Assembly (NCBI GenBank): GCA_037178625.1
Contig: CM074145.1
Location: 992,001 to 1,056,000 of the forward strand
Direction of reading: 5' to 3'
Source of the DNA: Skeletonema tropicum
Lineage: Eukaryota > Bacillariophyta > Thalassiosirophyceae > Thalassiosirales > Thalassiosiraceae
Length of the DNA stretch: 64,000 bases
Shown: piece by piece, positions 1-10,050 of the stretch
How positions within the stretch are numbered: position 1 is the first letter of the stretch
Layout of the letters: the number at the start of each line of letters is the position of its first letter
Notes under the pieces: generated by a model
Told to the model about the DNA's origin: nothing
Databases searched by the model: none
The model's input: the letters and a program-made list of their open reading frames with translations, nothing else
Position numbers and translations under genes: made by a program

Positions 1-750
1 GTAAACTCAACGTTTCGCCATGGTTGGTTTCGTACTCCATTGGATAGCATGGTTGGATCTAGCTTTGCCGAGACTGATGATGTTGTTGGATTGGTGTTGT
101 CAATACCATCATCTGTAGCAACATCCCCGTCAAACTCCAATGTTACATCTTCACCAACAAAAGTCGCACTTGGCATAGGATCACGCTGTGGATTATGATG
201 TGCTCCCGGCTGATCAAATAAAAAACTATTAATCAGAAAGCTCCTCCATGCTTTGATATAACTGTATTTCGTGACACAATTACATTGATATGATTCTTGT
301 TTTGTACTCCCGTCTTTTGCCTTGACTGTTCGTTCACAAGTTTGACAATCTTGTGATTGAATCTCTTGCCATTGGCAATACTCTGTATTTCGTTGGAGAG
401 TGAGTGCTCCTGGGATGGCAACATTCATATCAGGATCGGATGCAAGTGTATCAATGTGTGTAGGAAGATCCATGGACCAATTTTCCGGGAGGGATGGAGT
501 GCAGAGTTTTTTCATCAATGTTGTTTTGATTGAGTTCGATAACATCCGAGTTTAGAGCATCACTGATGGTGACGTAGCGAGTGTGACGAGAACGTTCGGA
601 TGTCAAGAGAAGAATTGGGGGGACAATGAGGAGTAATATTATAAATATGACGGAGCAGAAACCGTTGATACCACGCTTGTCGTTGGCGCCGACTTGCACG
701 TAGGTCCTCCCACGACGGGCTGTGGGCATGGTGTTCATTCCACGTGACAT
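1..750 (-). CDS. TMEM43-like membrane protein, 3' end beyond window, one frameshift
   Basis: TMEM43 (DUF1625) proteins are membrane proteins of the ER and inner nuclear membrane. The start is taken at the ATG at 750-748. A hydrophobic segment follows at about residues 30-48 (SVIFIILLLIVPPILLL), then the family's GKLVH motif. The frame then stops at 451-453. One base over, the protein continues with the family's second conserved block: TEYCQWQE, then KYSYIKAWRSFLINS, then a FDQPGAHHNP stretch, matching the YQW...YxxxWR...NSxxFD pattern of TMEM43. The break lies between GKLVH and the first D-rich stretch, around 455-475. Losing one base there, for example from a TT or CC pair, rejoins the frames. 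No intron with GT-AG ends is visible. It could be a sequence error or a true mutation. The gene is divergent from the degenerate nucleoredoxin copy at 1207. Confidence 0.75.
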
Positions 751-756
751 GATCAA

Positions 757-1206
757 TTGATTTGTTCTGTTTTATCGTCGTAGACACTGAGTTATTTTTC
801 TCAGATCAAGGTAGATGTAGAATAGCTTGTGCGTCGTTGCTGCGTATCAAAGAGACGAGGCAACTGTTGGTAAACTAGTATGTTGTGCAACTGTTTTCGT
901 TGTTCTGTTTTATGAGCGTAGAGGCAACGTTTTAGAAAGACGAAGAGTTAACGATAGTAGTGCACGTTTGACTTCTTCGCATCATTGTCAGCTGGAATTT
1001 TAGATTTGAAGAGCAGGAAGCAGGAAGAGAGAAGAGATGGAAAGTGCCGTACAAAATGCGGGAGATGTCGTGGAGTGTACCAATTCCTATTTGAACCGGC
1101 ACTCCTCATCTTTTTTTCACAGACTAAATAAATACAAAGTCTTTTTTTCACAGACTATGTATCGTTCACATCATGACACATGCCACCGCCACCACTCGAC
1201 ATATCA
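757..1206. promoter_or_regulatory. Intergenic region, first copy of a duplicated bidirectional promoter
   Basis: This spacer separates the TMEM43-like gene (-) from a degenerate nucleoredoxin exon (+). Parts of it recur in the spacer at 2067-2348: a stretch with TAGTGCACGTT, then CCGTACAAAATGCGGGA, then ACTAATTCCTAT and a CGGCAC block. The same order in both copies shows the region was duplicated together with its flanks. No clear TATA box was identified. Confidence 0.6.
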
Positions 1207-1640
1207 CCATGACAATTAATTGCATTGGGCGACAGAACTCTTCGGACCACAGATCCTAACCAAGCAGAAACCTACGAAGTCAAGAATCGGGGGGGTGAGA
1301 GCAATAAAAAGCTGGTTGCACTGTACTTCTGGGAGCTTCTCGGCTAGGGCTAGCTTGTAAGTGCGACTACATGCAAAAGCAAAAGATGCGCGACTGTTAT
1401 GCGGTTGTCGTGGTCCTCTATTTGATGTGTAATGCAATGTCTGTAGTCTAGGTATTCTGTAGACATGTAATTTTTATAAACAAGAGATTAATGTTACAAC
1501 GACATGAAAGAACATGAATGTTGATGTTGATGCACTGAGACTCTAATTCTATTCTCTTCAACTCCTTTTTCACACTGCGCCCCGTTCTCCACCACCATCA
1601 CAGGTGTCCATCCCTTTGGGTTGGTGATTTGAATCGCTTC
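1207..1640 (+). pseudogene. Degenerate 5' copy of the nucleoredoxin-like gene
   Basis: The sequence matches exon 1, intron 1 and the first bases of exon 2 of the gene at 2349-3455. Recognisable parts are the ATGxCAATTAATT start, GGGCGACAGAACTC, GAGCAATAAAAAGCTGGT, the donor TTGTAAGTGCGACT and the acceptor CACAGGTGTCCA. Small insertions and deletions break the reading frame: a GCATT insertion after the start and extra bases around GCTTCTCGGCTAG. Homology ends shortly after the acceptor, before the CxxC motif could be completed, so the copy cannot make a thioredoxin. It is part of a local duplication that also copied the promoter. Confidence 0.75.
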
Positions 1641-1679
1641 GAAATAAAGTGGGCAATTTTTTCATTACGGCTGTGCCTC

Positions 1680-2015
1680 TCACGGTCTCTCAGGCCTCAG
1701 AGACAATCTGACCCTGGAGCCACGGAAGAGTGCTTGAATGCGGCAAGCGGCATCAGCTCGGATGGCGCGCTTCCACTCTCTATACTGCGTGTAGGTACTC
1801 GCTAGAGGAGCTCTGTCGGAAAATCCTTTTGGTGCCCGACCATGCATTTTGATGAAGTTAATTTCATATTGTGTGATTTGTGCTCGTAATGCTCGGCTGG
1901 CTGCCACTGTCAGTTTCCTCTCAGCTGCAGTGGAGAAGGTCAATGCACGATATTGGTCCTTCGTTATAGACTGCGTCAATGATCCAGGTCGCTGTTGCTG
2001 TTGCATGGTGTTCAT
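1680..2015 (-). CDS. Small IQ-motif protein
   Basis: A 111-residue reading frame from the ATG at 2015-2013. An in-frame upstream extension to 2066 lacks support, because the ATGAACACCATG context matches the second Met of the TMEM43-like gene. The middle has a helix resembling the FAM13-type core ([14 protein letters not shown], then [11 protein letters not shown]). The C-terminus has an IQ calmodulin-binding motif, [15 protein letters not shown] calmodulin-binding role is inferred from that motif only. A possible splice donor (GTGAGA) overlaps the stop codon, so a further exon on the left cannot be excluded. Its 5' end and promoter are a duplicate of those of the TMEM43-like gene. Confidence 0.5.
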   Translation of the reverse strand: MNTMQQQQRPGSLTQSITKDQYRALTFSTAAERKLTVAASRALRAQITQYEINFIKMHGRAPKGFSDRAPLASTYTQYREWKRAIRADAACRIQALFRGSRVRLSLRPERP

Positions 2016-2066
2016 TACATGTGATGTGATCAATTGAATTGTTCTGTTAGTCAAGGGAATAACCAT

Positions 2067-2348
2067 AATATGCCATAATAGTTCATACTTTGTAGTGCAC
2101 GTTAGTAGTTTGAGTTCTCTTTTTGACTTCTCAGCGGGAATGAGTTTGTGAGAAAGATGTTTAAGTTGTTCCGTACAAAATGCGGGAAATCTCGTAGAGA
2201 ATACTAATTCCTATATCACGAACGGCACCACCCATCTTTTTAGCATTTTTTGCTCCGGGCTCCGGGCCTCGGGCCTCCGCCCTCCGCCCGCCACAACAAA
2301 ATCAACATCATTAACATCAAGCTAGCTGCTTCCTGTTATCTCATCACC
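2067..2348. promoter_or_regulatory. Intergenic region, second copy of the bidirectional promoter
   Basis: This spacer lies between the IQ-motif gene (-) and the nucleoredoxin-like gene (+). It shares ordered sequence blocks with 757-1206 and contains a GC-rich stretch (GGGCTCCGGGCCTCGGGCC) at 2250-2280 that the other copy lacks. A bidirectional promoter is inferred from the divergent genes. Confidence 0.5.
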
Positions 2349-3455
2349 ATGGCAATTAATTGGGCGACAGAACTCCTCGGACCAAAGATCCTAACCAAGC
2401 CGAAAACTACCGGCTTGCCTACGGAGTCAAGAATCGGGGGGAAGAGCAATAAAAAGCTGGTGGCGCTGTACTTCTCGGCTAGCTGGTAAGTCCGACTAAA
2501 AAAGATCGCGGCTGTGATTATTTGGTTGTCGTGCTCCTTCTTTTTGACGTGGAATATCATGCCTGCATCAAGGAATTATTTGATCGTGGACATTTGATGT
2601 CTTCATTACTGTGCACCTGCGGGTGTTGTTGTGCTCCTGTTCACGACGTGTAATGTCATGTCAGCTATCAAGACATTCTGATCAATGAACATGGAGTGAT
2701 GTAGATATGTCATTTTTTTAACATACAGTGATTATGTTACCACAACATGGAAGAACATGAACGCTGATGCACTCAGACTAATCCTATTCCTCTCATTCAA
2801 ACTGCGCCCCCCTCTCCACCACAATCACAGGTGTCCACCCTGCAAAGGCTTCTCACCTATGCTCCTCGATTTTCACAATTCCTGCAAAGATGATTTAGAT
2901 ATTGTATTCGTCTCCTCCGATAGGGATGAAAAGTCATTTAATGATTATTATCAGAAGTTGATGCCTTTCATGGCAACGGTACCGGCATATACCTCGGCGG
3001 AGGCAAGGCAGCAGCATGTCAAGTTGGCAGAGACATTCCAGATACAGGGGATTCCGTCTGTTATTGTATTGGATGCCAAGACGGGGAATTTCATGTGAGT
3101 TTCGTGTGCTCGTTTTATATTATAATGATTGTAAGGGAATCATGATGGGATGCAAGAATCTAATGTGAGGAATTCTCTTTTGACTGCAGCACCGATAATG
3201 CACGAATGGAAATAATGAAAGCTACCGATGAGGAGTCCAAGAAGGCTCTGATTCAGTCATTGGTTGGAAAAAGAAGCTGTTCCTATCGACGAGGCTGAGT
3301 TCGGGACAGGAGCACATCAAAGTCTTTTGATGAAGGTGGTCATGTACTTTGTTCACCGACCGGTACATGTATTTGGATTGTATTATTTGATAAAGCAAGG
3401 TCTTAAATACTTGGAGGAGCTGGGGAGGGATGAAATTGAGGGAGGGGAGCTGTAA
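2349..3455 (+). CDS. Nucleoredoxin/tryparedoxin-like thioredoxin, three exons, one frameshift
   Basis: Thioredoxin-fold oxidoreductase of the nucleoredoxin/tryparedoxin group, reducing disulfides through a CPPC active site. Exons are 2349-2485, 2831-3094 and 3190-3455, with introns GTAAG...CAG and GTGAG...CAG. Splicing exon 1 to exon 2 creates the motif SASWCPPCKGFSP. Downstream are LDIVFVSSDRDEKSF and the cis-Pro region IQGIPSVIVLDAKTG. In exon 3 the frame breaks at about 3267-3272, in a run of five A: reading one fewer A gives ...SLVGKEAVPIDEAEFGTG and an open frame to the TAA stop. With one base removed the spliced length is exactly 222 codons. The protein has no visible targeting peptide. 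A degenerate copy lies at 1207-1640. Confidence 0.8.
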
Positions 3456-3589
3456 TGTCGGAATATTTGTCTCAATTGTCTGCTCTTAAGTGAATGCAGG
3501 GACAGATGGTTGGGAAAGTCTACAATTTTGAAAGGGGATTACTCAACAATTCTTAATCCTAATCTAAATACTAACTTCATAAGGGACAT

Positions 3590-5183
3590 TCATCCCTGTT
3601 TGTTTACTTTGCCCCTTTTGACGAAAGTAGACTTGAATTTTGGCAACAACCCATTCACGTTGAGCACGCCGATACCCGCTGCAGCAAAGCGCCCTAGAAA
3701 CATTGCTAGAATGCCTCGTGTCCAAATTTCAAGGACACTCGTTGCATTTGTCATGAGAGATATTGCTGCCAAGTGCGCTCATTGCAGTGCCTACTCCAAG
3801 CAAAGAGAACTGACTCCCACCAGCAGCAAGTGCCTCAGTCACGAATGTAAGCGATATAAGAACCTGTTGCATTGAGAGCACTGGCAACAGAATCTTTAGC
3901 TGTGAGATTACAGCCTCGTCGGATGTGAAGAATGAAGGCACGTACGGCGTCAATCCTGCAATGATCAAAGTGATAATAAGCCCTTGAAAGACAGCGATAG
4001 AAGTCATGTATTTTGTAACTGATCGCACCTCATCTAAGTTCCTTCGTTTCCGTGCCTTTGATAGCAAAATTTGAGCACTGACTGAGACTGCATCTAATAT
4101 GTAGGCAAAGACCATCCAGAAAGACAGGGCAACTTGGTGAGCTGCAACTTGTGCTGCTCCTAATTTCGCCGCGGACTTAGTTGCATAAGCCCAAGTAAAG
4201 AGGAGTGAGCCCTGCTTAAGGATCATAGAAGCGTTTGCCTTGACTATTGTGGTGAGAATCTGGCTTTTCGTCAGCAAACTCTTGGCTGAATTCTCGTCTG
4301 TATCTTTGCTCTTCTCTACAATGGATGAAGAAAAACGCTTCCGTAGATTGTAGGAGTACACAAGTGCACCTGCTACCTGTGATAAACCCATCGCGGCAGC
4401 AGATCCTCTAATGTGCCATCCAAGTGTAAACATGAGCAGAGGTTCCAAAATGGCCATGGTTAGGGCTGTAGCCATCGACGCAAGTAATGGTATTCGTGTG
4501 TCTCCAAAACCTCTCAATGCACCTTCCGCCACAGTGATGAGAAGGAAGAAAGGAGCCGATAGGCAGCGGGTAGACAGGTATTTCGAAGCATGTGGAAAGA
4601 TGTCTGAGGCTGCTTCTATCCCCATCATTGCTAAGCATTGAGATCCTGTTAAAGTTAGGAATAGCAACACTGATACTCCTGCTGCAACTCCAAGCTGGAG
4701 AGATGTGGATGTAACAAGTTTAGCTTCCTCGTTGGAAGAAGCTGATGCGACCAAAGTCGTGGTTGCTGTTTTTGTGGCTAAGAATCCGTAAAAGGATATG
4801 TAGAATATTGAAGTACAAACGCCGAGTGCAGCAAGTGACTCTTTACCGAGACGGCCGATGTATGCAGTGTCCATCATTGAGACAAGTGGATCAGCGATAG
4901 ATGCGACAAGTGCAGGTAATGCCAGCTGTAAAGTTGGCTTTGTCCACGCATACTTGGGTTTGGGCATGTCTATGCTCTCGTTATTTGATACAGCTGCAGA
5001 TGCGGTTGAAATGAATGGTGGACGAATATGTCTTCGTGAAAAGTGACTCGTTTTAGTTGCTGTTGCTGGAGTAAATGCTTCTGCCGATGCTAGGCCTATA
5101 ATTATCAAAAAGAAGAATGGTAGTATCCGAGAGATGTGTCTGCTGCTGTTGCTTTTACACTCATTGACTGTGAAGAAGATCAT
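3590..5183 (-). CDS. MATE-family efflux carrier, predicted plastid-targeted, one frameshift
   Basis: Multidrug and toxin extrusion (DinF/eukaryotic MATE) carrier with about twelve membrane segments; it exports organic compounds in exchange for H+ or Na+. The N-terminus is a bipartite presequence: a hydrophobic signal segment (about residues 20-34), then ASAEAFTP, with Phe just after the likely cleavage site as in diatom plastid proteins. A Ser/Thr-rich transit region and the first MATE repeat follow (LALPALVASIADPLVSMMDT). The frame shifts near 3765-3775. Reading GG as G there continues it as LAAISLMTNATSVLEIWTRG to a stop at 3590, about 530 residues in all. A single extra base, in the sequence or the genome, is the simplest reading. 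Divergent from the acyltransferase gene at 5388, with a 204-bp shared spacer. Confidence 0.85.
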
Positions 5184-5387
5184 TGTTACATTGTTTTGTT
5201 GGAATGAGAAGCAACAAGAGCTTCGGCTTATTGGCTTGGCTGGCTGGGGTTCGCATCAGGGTAGTTCGCATTGCATCATCCAAAAGATACCGTCGTCATC
5301 GAGGGAAGCGAGCTCCACAAGCCCAAGCCGCGCCGATCACGATGATGTTGCTATTTATTTATCGTCACAACAACCAAAGCAACCAAA

Positions 5388-7581
5388 ATGATGCTATCAC
5401 TGTTAAACACTAGATTCATTCTCCCTACTTTTCTACTCTTGGTAGCTTGCAATCACAGCGATGGATTCTTGCAGCAGTGTAATCGTGATACCTCGAGCCA
5501 ACGCCAGCCGCTTTACTACCAGCAGGTCGATGTCTCCACAATCACTCCCACCGAAGATGTTCTCACGCAATCAGTTGCAGACACAACTGTTTCACTGAAA
5601 CATCCATTTAGACCATGGCCTAATCAAGTCGTTGAATGCAATGGAGATTATACACAGCAAACGCATCCTTGAACAAATCATCGGCGGCAAATTATACGAG
5701 AACAATAACCAGAAGACATTGCCTGAATTACCTGTACCCACAGTAAAGGAAACAATAACAAGATTTATCCCGTCTGCGCTGCCTCTTTGTGAATCAGATG
5801 GAGAGGAGGAATCCTTGATGCGGGCATGTGACAAATTTGAAGAGCAGGCAAAAGAATTGCAATTACGATTGTTGCAACGAAAAGAAGAATGGAAGAATTC
5901 AAGCTGGCTACAAAAGTGGTGGAACCAAAACGGATACCTCGAAGTAAGAGACCCAGTTGCGGTTCATATTAGCTACTTTCTCAGTATTACTGATGATCCG
6001 ACGCTACCATCCCAGGAGCAGTTGGATAATGATGACGGAAAGTACTTCGGAGCTACAAGTCCAGGCATTTTGAGAGGAGCAGCGGCAATGATTGCAGCAG
6101 CCAAGGCAAGAAAACAAGTATGCTCTGGAAAGATGCCATGCGACAAGGTTGGCAGCAAGCCTCTCTGTTCTACGGGCTACAAGTATTTGTTCAACGCTTG
6201 TCGTGTACCAAGAAAGGGATCAGACGTGGTAAGGATTTATGATCCTTCTCTACACAAGCATTGCATAGTAGCCTGCAAAGGCTACTTCTTTGCTGTAGAT
6301 TTTGTAGACGACCAAGCAAATCCTCTAGCACTTGAAACTTTGGTAAAGAAATTAGGTCAAATGTAAGGAGATGGCCCAGAAACAAGAATTGTTTGACATA
6401 CCGAAGGCAATCGGATGGCTGTCTGGATGTAATCGAAACGATTGGGCTGCATCCCTGGACGAACTTACACGACATGAGTCTTTTAGAGAAGCAATGAAAG
6501 TATTGGAGAGTGGAGCATTCGTATTATGCCTTGATGACACAACTCCTGCCACAACGAGCGAATGCTAGTGAGACATTTTGGAATGGACGAGGTGCACTCG
6601 GCTGTAACAGATTCTTCGACAAGTCTGTCAACATTGTGGTGAATGAGCTTGGTCAAGCAGCCGTGCTAGCGGAGCACTCTATGATGGATGGCTCGATTCC
6701 TATGAAAATCTGTAATCAAGTACAGAAGTTCAAATACAAGCGGCTCAATAGTGCTAGTCTCAGATTGTCATTGCCTGACAAGAGCATTGATGACATTGAT
6801 GCAGTTCATGATATCTTCGGAGATTGCTGGGAGGACAAACACTTCACTTGACTTGGCTAATCAACTCGGAGATTACGGCCGTAAACAATATCAGAAGCTC
6901 ACAGACAGCGTAGAGCTAAAGACAATTGTCCATGAAGACTATGGAAAACAGGTTCATCAAAAAAGGGAGAGTATCTCCCGATGCATTCATGCAGCTTGTT
7001 CTACAGCTCGCTGCCTATCGGTGTTTCGGTAAACAAATTGCCACTTATGAAGCAACCCAGACAAGACAATTTGTCCACGGACGAACTGACACTGCCCGCA
7101 CTGTTTCGATGGATAGCAAAGCCTTTGTTGAGGCGATGGGGCCTAAGGCAATAAATGATAGCGATGATACCGATGCAAAGGAAGAAAAACTCAAGCTACT
7201 GCGCCGCGCTGCTGAATCTCATCAAGGAGTTACACTAGAAGTGCATGTAATGGGTTCGGCGTTGATAGACATTTGATGGGTTTATCACTCGTGAGAAGGG
7301 AGGACGAAGAACTTCCTGACCTCTTCAAAGACCCAGTGTTCATACGCTCAAAGAATTGGAGACTTTCAACTTCGGGCCTGCCATCTTGCCCTGGATTTGG
7401 TCCTGTGGTTGAAGATGGGATTGGAGTAGGATACAGCTTGCATAGTAACTCGTGCTTGTTGCACGTTTCATCTCGAAGAGAAAACAAATATGTAGATCGA
7501 TTTTGCAACGAGGTCATTTCAGCTTTGACGGAGATGAAAGGCTTGTTGGAATCGAATGAAGAAGAAGTTATCTTCCAATAG
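5388..7581 (+). pseudogene. Carnitine O-acyltransferase-like gene with multiple frameshifts
   Basis: Choline/carnitine acyltransferases move acyl groups between CoA and carnitine. Family landmarks appear in order but in changing frames: LPELPVPTVKETI near 5720, SWLQKWW near 5910, GSKPLCSTGYKYLFNACRVP near 6160, FVLCLDDTTP near 6525, GCNRFFDKSVNIVV near 6600, LAEHSMMDG with the likely catalytic His near 6680, SPDAFMQLVLQLAAYRCFGK near 6970, HGRTDTARTVSMDS near 7080, HLMGLSLVRR near 7275, and GFGPVVEDGIGVGY near 7395. At least six single-base shifts are needed, around 5640, 6362, 6550, 6835, 6950 and 7250, most at short base runs. The N-terminus is signal-peptide-like. Either a decaying gene or a badly sequenced functional one; the intact catalytic landmarks favour recent damage or error. 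Confidence 0.8.
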
Positions 7582-7678
7582 GCAGCCTCACAACTAACTT
7601 TTCTTAAATATCTAAGTTTTTATTTTGGTTTCCACATTCATGATTATTCCAGTTCCAGTCTTACAGTGTGCAAACCTC

Positions 7679-9886
7679 TTAATATGATCGTCCCCACATC
7701 ACCCAACAAGTAGCTGGCAAACCACTTGCAATACATTTGGTACCCTCAGGGAGCTCTGGCTGATCGAATGGAATGCAAAGAGTCTTGGCAGCGACAGAAG
7801 TTGCCGTGCGGTCGTCCTCACCGGATTCTCCGCGGCTCGCAAGACTCTCCTCACGACTCTTGTCCTTGACCCATTCCTCCCACTCTTGATGCTCTCCACC
7901 ACACCAGGGGGTGAGGACAAGATTGTGAAGTTCAAGGTTGGGGACAAAGTCTTTCCACTCGGTAACCTTGACCAAATGGTCATCACGGAATTGCAATGCC
8001 TTGGTAAACATTCCCTTTTGAACCTCATCCAACTTCTTGGCAATCGTGTCGGCCAAATCATCCACGCCTACATCAATCTTTTCACCACTGAAACGAACCA
8101 CCAAACGAACCTGCTTGTTCTCCAAATCACGAGGACCAACCTCAATACGGATTGGCACACCCTTTTGCTCCCAGTGAGCATACTTCCAACCGGGGTTGTA
8201 GATCGAACGATCATCCAACTTGCATCGGATGTCCTGATCTTGCAATGATTTGAGAATTCCACCACAGTACTCCGTGAAGTTCTCCAATGGGTGCTTCTTA
8301 CTAACGATAGGGACAATCACCGCCTGAAGTGGGGCAATCTTCGGGGGCAAGACCAATCCAGTATCATCTCCATGGACCATAATCATAACACCAATCGTAC
8401 GAGTAGTCAATCCCCAACTCGTCTGCCAAGCAATTTGAGTCTCCCCCTTCTCATCCTGATAATTAATATCAAACATCTTACCAAAGTTCTGTCCCAAATG
8501 ATGACTCGTCGCACCCTGAATCGCCCTTCCCGCAACCGGCACATATGCCTCAACCGTAGTAGTCGAATGTCCCCCCGCAAACTTCTCCTTCTCCGTCTTG
8601 TATCCAGGAACAACCGGCACAGCCAACAACTCCTCATAAACCCTACGGTACAAATCCAACGCCTGTCTCACCATAACATTCGCATCGTCAAACGACGCAT
8701 GTGCCGTATGACCCTCCTGCCACAAAAACTCCCTCGTTCTCAAGAACGGGGTGGGGTCCTTAAACTCCCATCGTACCACATTACTCCACTGATTCAACTT
8801 GAGTGGCAAATCCCTATGAGAACGAATCCAATCGGCAAAGGCGGGGTACATGATCGTCTCACTTGTTGGTCGGACTGCAATGGGTGCGGCCAAATCCCCC
8901 TCCCCACTTTTGGTAACCCATGCCACCTCGGGAGCAAACCCCTCCACATGATCCTTCTCCTTCTCCAACCGATCTTTGGACACAAACATTGGAAAGTACG
9001 AATTTTCGACATCCAACTTGCGAATTTGAATATTGAACCAATCTTGAATCAATTCCCAAATTTTATAACTCCATGGACGTAAGATGTAACATCCGGATAT
9101 ATCGTAATAGGAGATCATTTCGGAAAGGACAATTACGTCAGTGTACCACATGGCAAAGTTTTCTTCCTTCTTCCATTTGAGGGCTAGTTGAGTCTCCCCC
9201 TTTTTGGTTTGTTTTTTGTTGGTGTTGGAAGATTTGGGTTGATTTTTATCCTTTGGGGGGAGTTTGGGTTTGGAGGAGGATTTGTCTCCCTCGGGACGGG
9301 AGGAGGGGACCTTGCCCGGGAGAGGAGCCTCACCCTGTTTGGGGAAGGTGAGCATGGTTGGTTCGACTTGACAACATTCCGTTAAAAACTTGAGTAAATC
9401 CGATGGGATTAGTGCTGTACTAGCATCATTTCGAAGTGGATGAGAGTGAATTTTTTCCTTACTCATGAGACACTCATCCAACACCAACGTCACATCCTTA
9501 TCAACATTATTCATCATGGAAAGTGGTCCCACACATCCCTTCTTCACACCCAACTTCTCCATGAGAAGTGTTTCATCCGCCAATCGCAAATTAACCTTGC
9601 CCTCCAACTTCAACATCTTGCCCAACTCCTTGGTGTTGACGGCCGCATCTGGAGAGACACAAACGAGGAACAGTCCGTGCTTCTTGTCCCTCAGAAACAG
9701 ATTTTTGGTGTGTGTCTCGGCCGAGCTGGGGAGAGGGACGTTACTAACGAGTTCGTCCGATGTCATGGAGAGGGTGTGCGCGTAGGTGTGGTGGGGGATG
9801 GAGGAGGAGGACAGTTTTTGGAGGATGGGGTTGGTGGAGAGATCGATGTCGGAGACTGAGGAGATTAGGGTGGCCATGGTGTCCAT
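7679..9886 (-). CDS. Prolyl-tRNA synthetase, cytosolic, with N-terminal editing-like domain
   Basis: Charges tRNA-Pro with proline. The 735-residue protein is intact. Residues 1-185 or so resemble the YbaK/ProX tRNA-editing fold (KNLFLRDKKHGLFLVCVSPD, then LRLADETLLMEKLGVKKGCVGP). A charged Lys/Ser/Pro linker follows at about 195-235. The class II catalytic core is of the archaeal/eukaryotic type: start block WYTDVIVLSEMISYYDISGC, motif 2 region PFLRTREFLWQEGHTAH, then GLTTRTIGVMIMVHGDD, an anticodon-binding domain (IPIRIEVGPRDLENK) and the zinc-binding-like C-terminal domain ending in the conserved Tyr. There is no presequence, so a cytosolic location is inferred. Confidence 0.95.
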   Translation of the reverse strand: MDTMATLISSVSDIDLSTNPILQKLSSSSIPHHTYAHTLSMTSDELVSNVPLPSSAETHTKNLFLRDKKHGLFLVCVSPDAAVNTKELGKMLKLEGKVNLRLADETLLMEKLGVKKGCVGPLSMMNNVDKDVTLVLDECLMSKEKIHSHPLRNDASTALIPSDLLKFLTECCQVEPTMLTFPKQGEAPLPGKVPSSRPEGDKSSSKPKLPPKDKNQPKSSNTNKKQTKKGETQLALKWKKEENFAMWYTDVIVLSEMISYYDISGCYILRPWSYKIWELIQDWFNIQIRKLDVENSYFPMFVSKDRLEKEKDHVEGFAPEVAWVTKSGEGDLAAPIAVRPTSETIMYPAFADWIRSHRDLPLKLNQWSNVVRWEFKDPTPFLRTREFLWQEGHTAHASFDDANVMVRQALDLYRRVYEELLAVPVVPGYKTEKEKFAGGHSTTTVEAYVPVAGRAIQGATSHHLGQNFGKMFDINYQDEKGETQIAWQTSWGLTTRTIGVMIMVHGDDTGLVLPPKIAPLQAVIVPIVSKKHPLENFTEYCGGILKSLQDQDIRCKLDDRSIYNPGWKYAHWEQKGVPIRIEVGPRDLENKQVRLVVRFSGEKIDVGVDDLADTIAKKLDEVQKGMFTKALQFRDDHLVKVTEWKDFVPNLELHNLVLTPWCGGEHQEWEEWVKDKSREESLASRGESGEDDRTATSVAAKTLCIPFDQPELPEGTKCIASGLPATCWVMWGRSY

Positions 9887-10050
9887 CTTTATGTTAGTTA
9901 TCTTGTGTGGTTATTGAGCTGACTGAAGGGAGTTACTACCACCAATGATATTACTTGTTATTTGCCGAGGCAGCGCTGGAAGATTGCAATCAATCGAAGC
10001 AAATGCCGATGATGTTGATGTTGCGATGATGAATGGTCGATTTTTGTTTT
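9887..10050. promoter_or_regulatory. Upstream region of prolyl-tRNA synthetase
   Basis: This short spacer lies between the synthetase start and the left end of an inverted-repeat element. No specific motif is assigned; it is the only unique DNA available as a promoter before the element. Confidence 0.3.

Noticed and set aside
8291..9082. 263-codon frame on the plus strand opposite the prolyl-tRNA synthetase gene
   Set aside because: It is antisense to a clear, conserved gene, is rich in Arg/Asn/Leu as expected for such shadows, and shows no domain.
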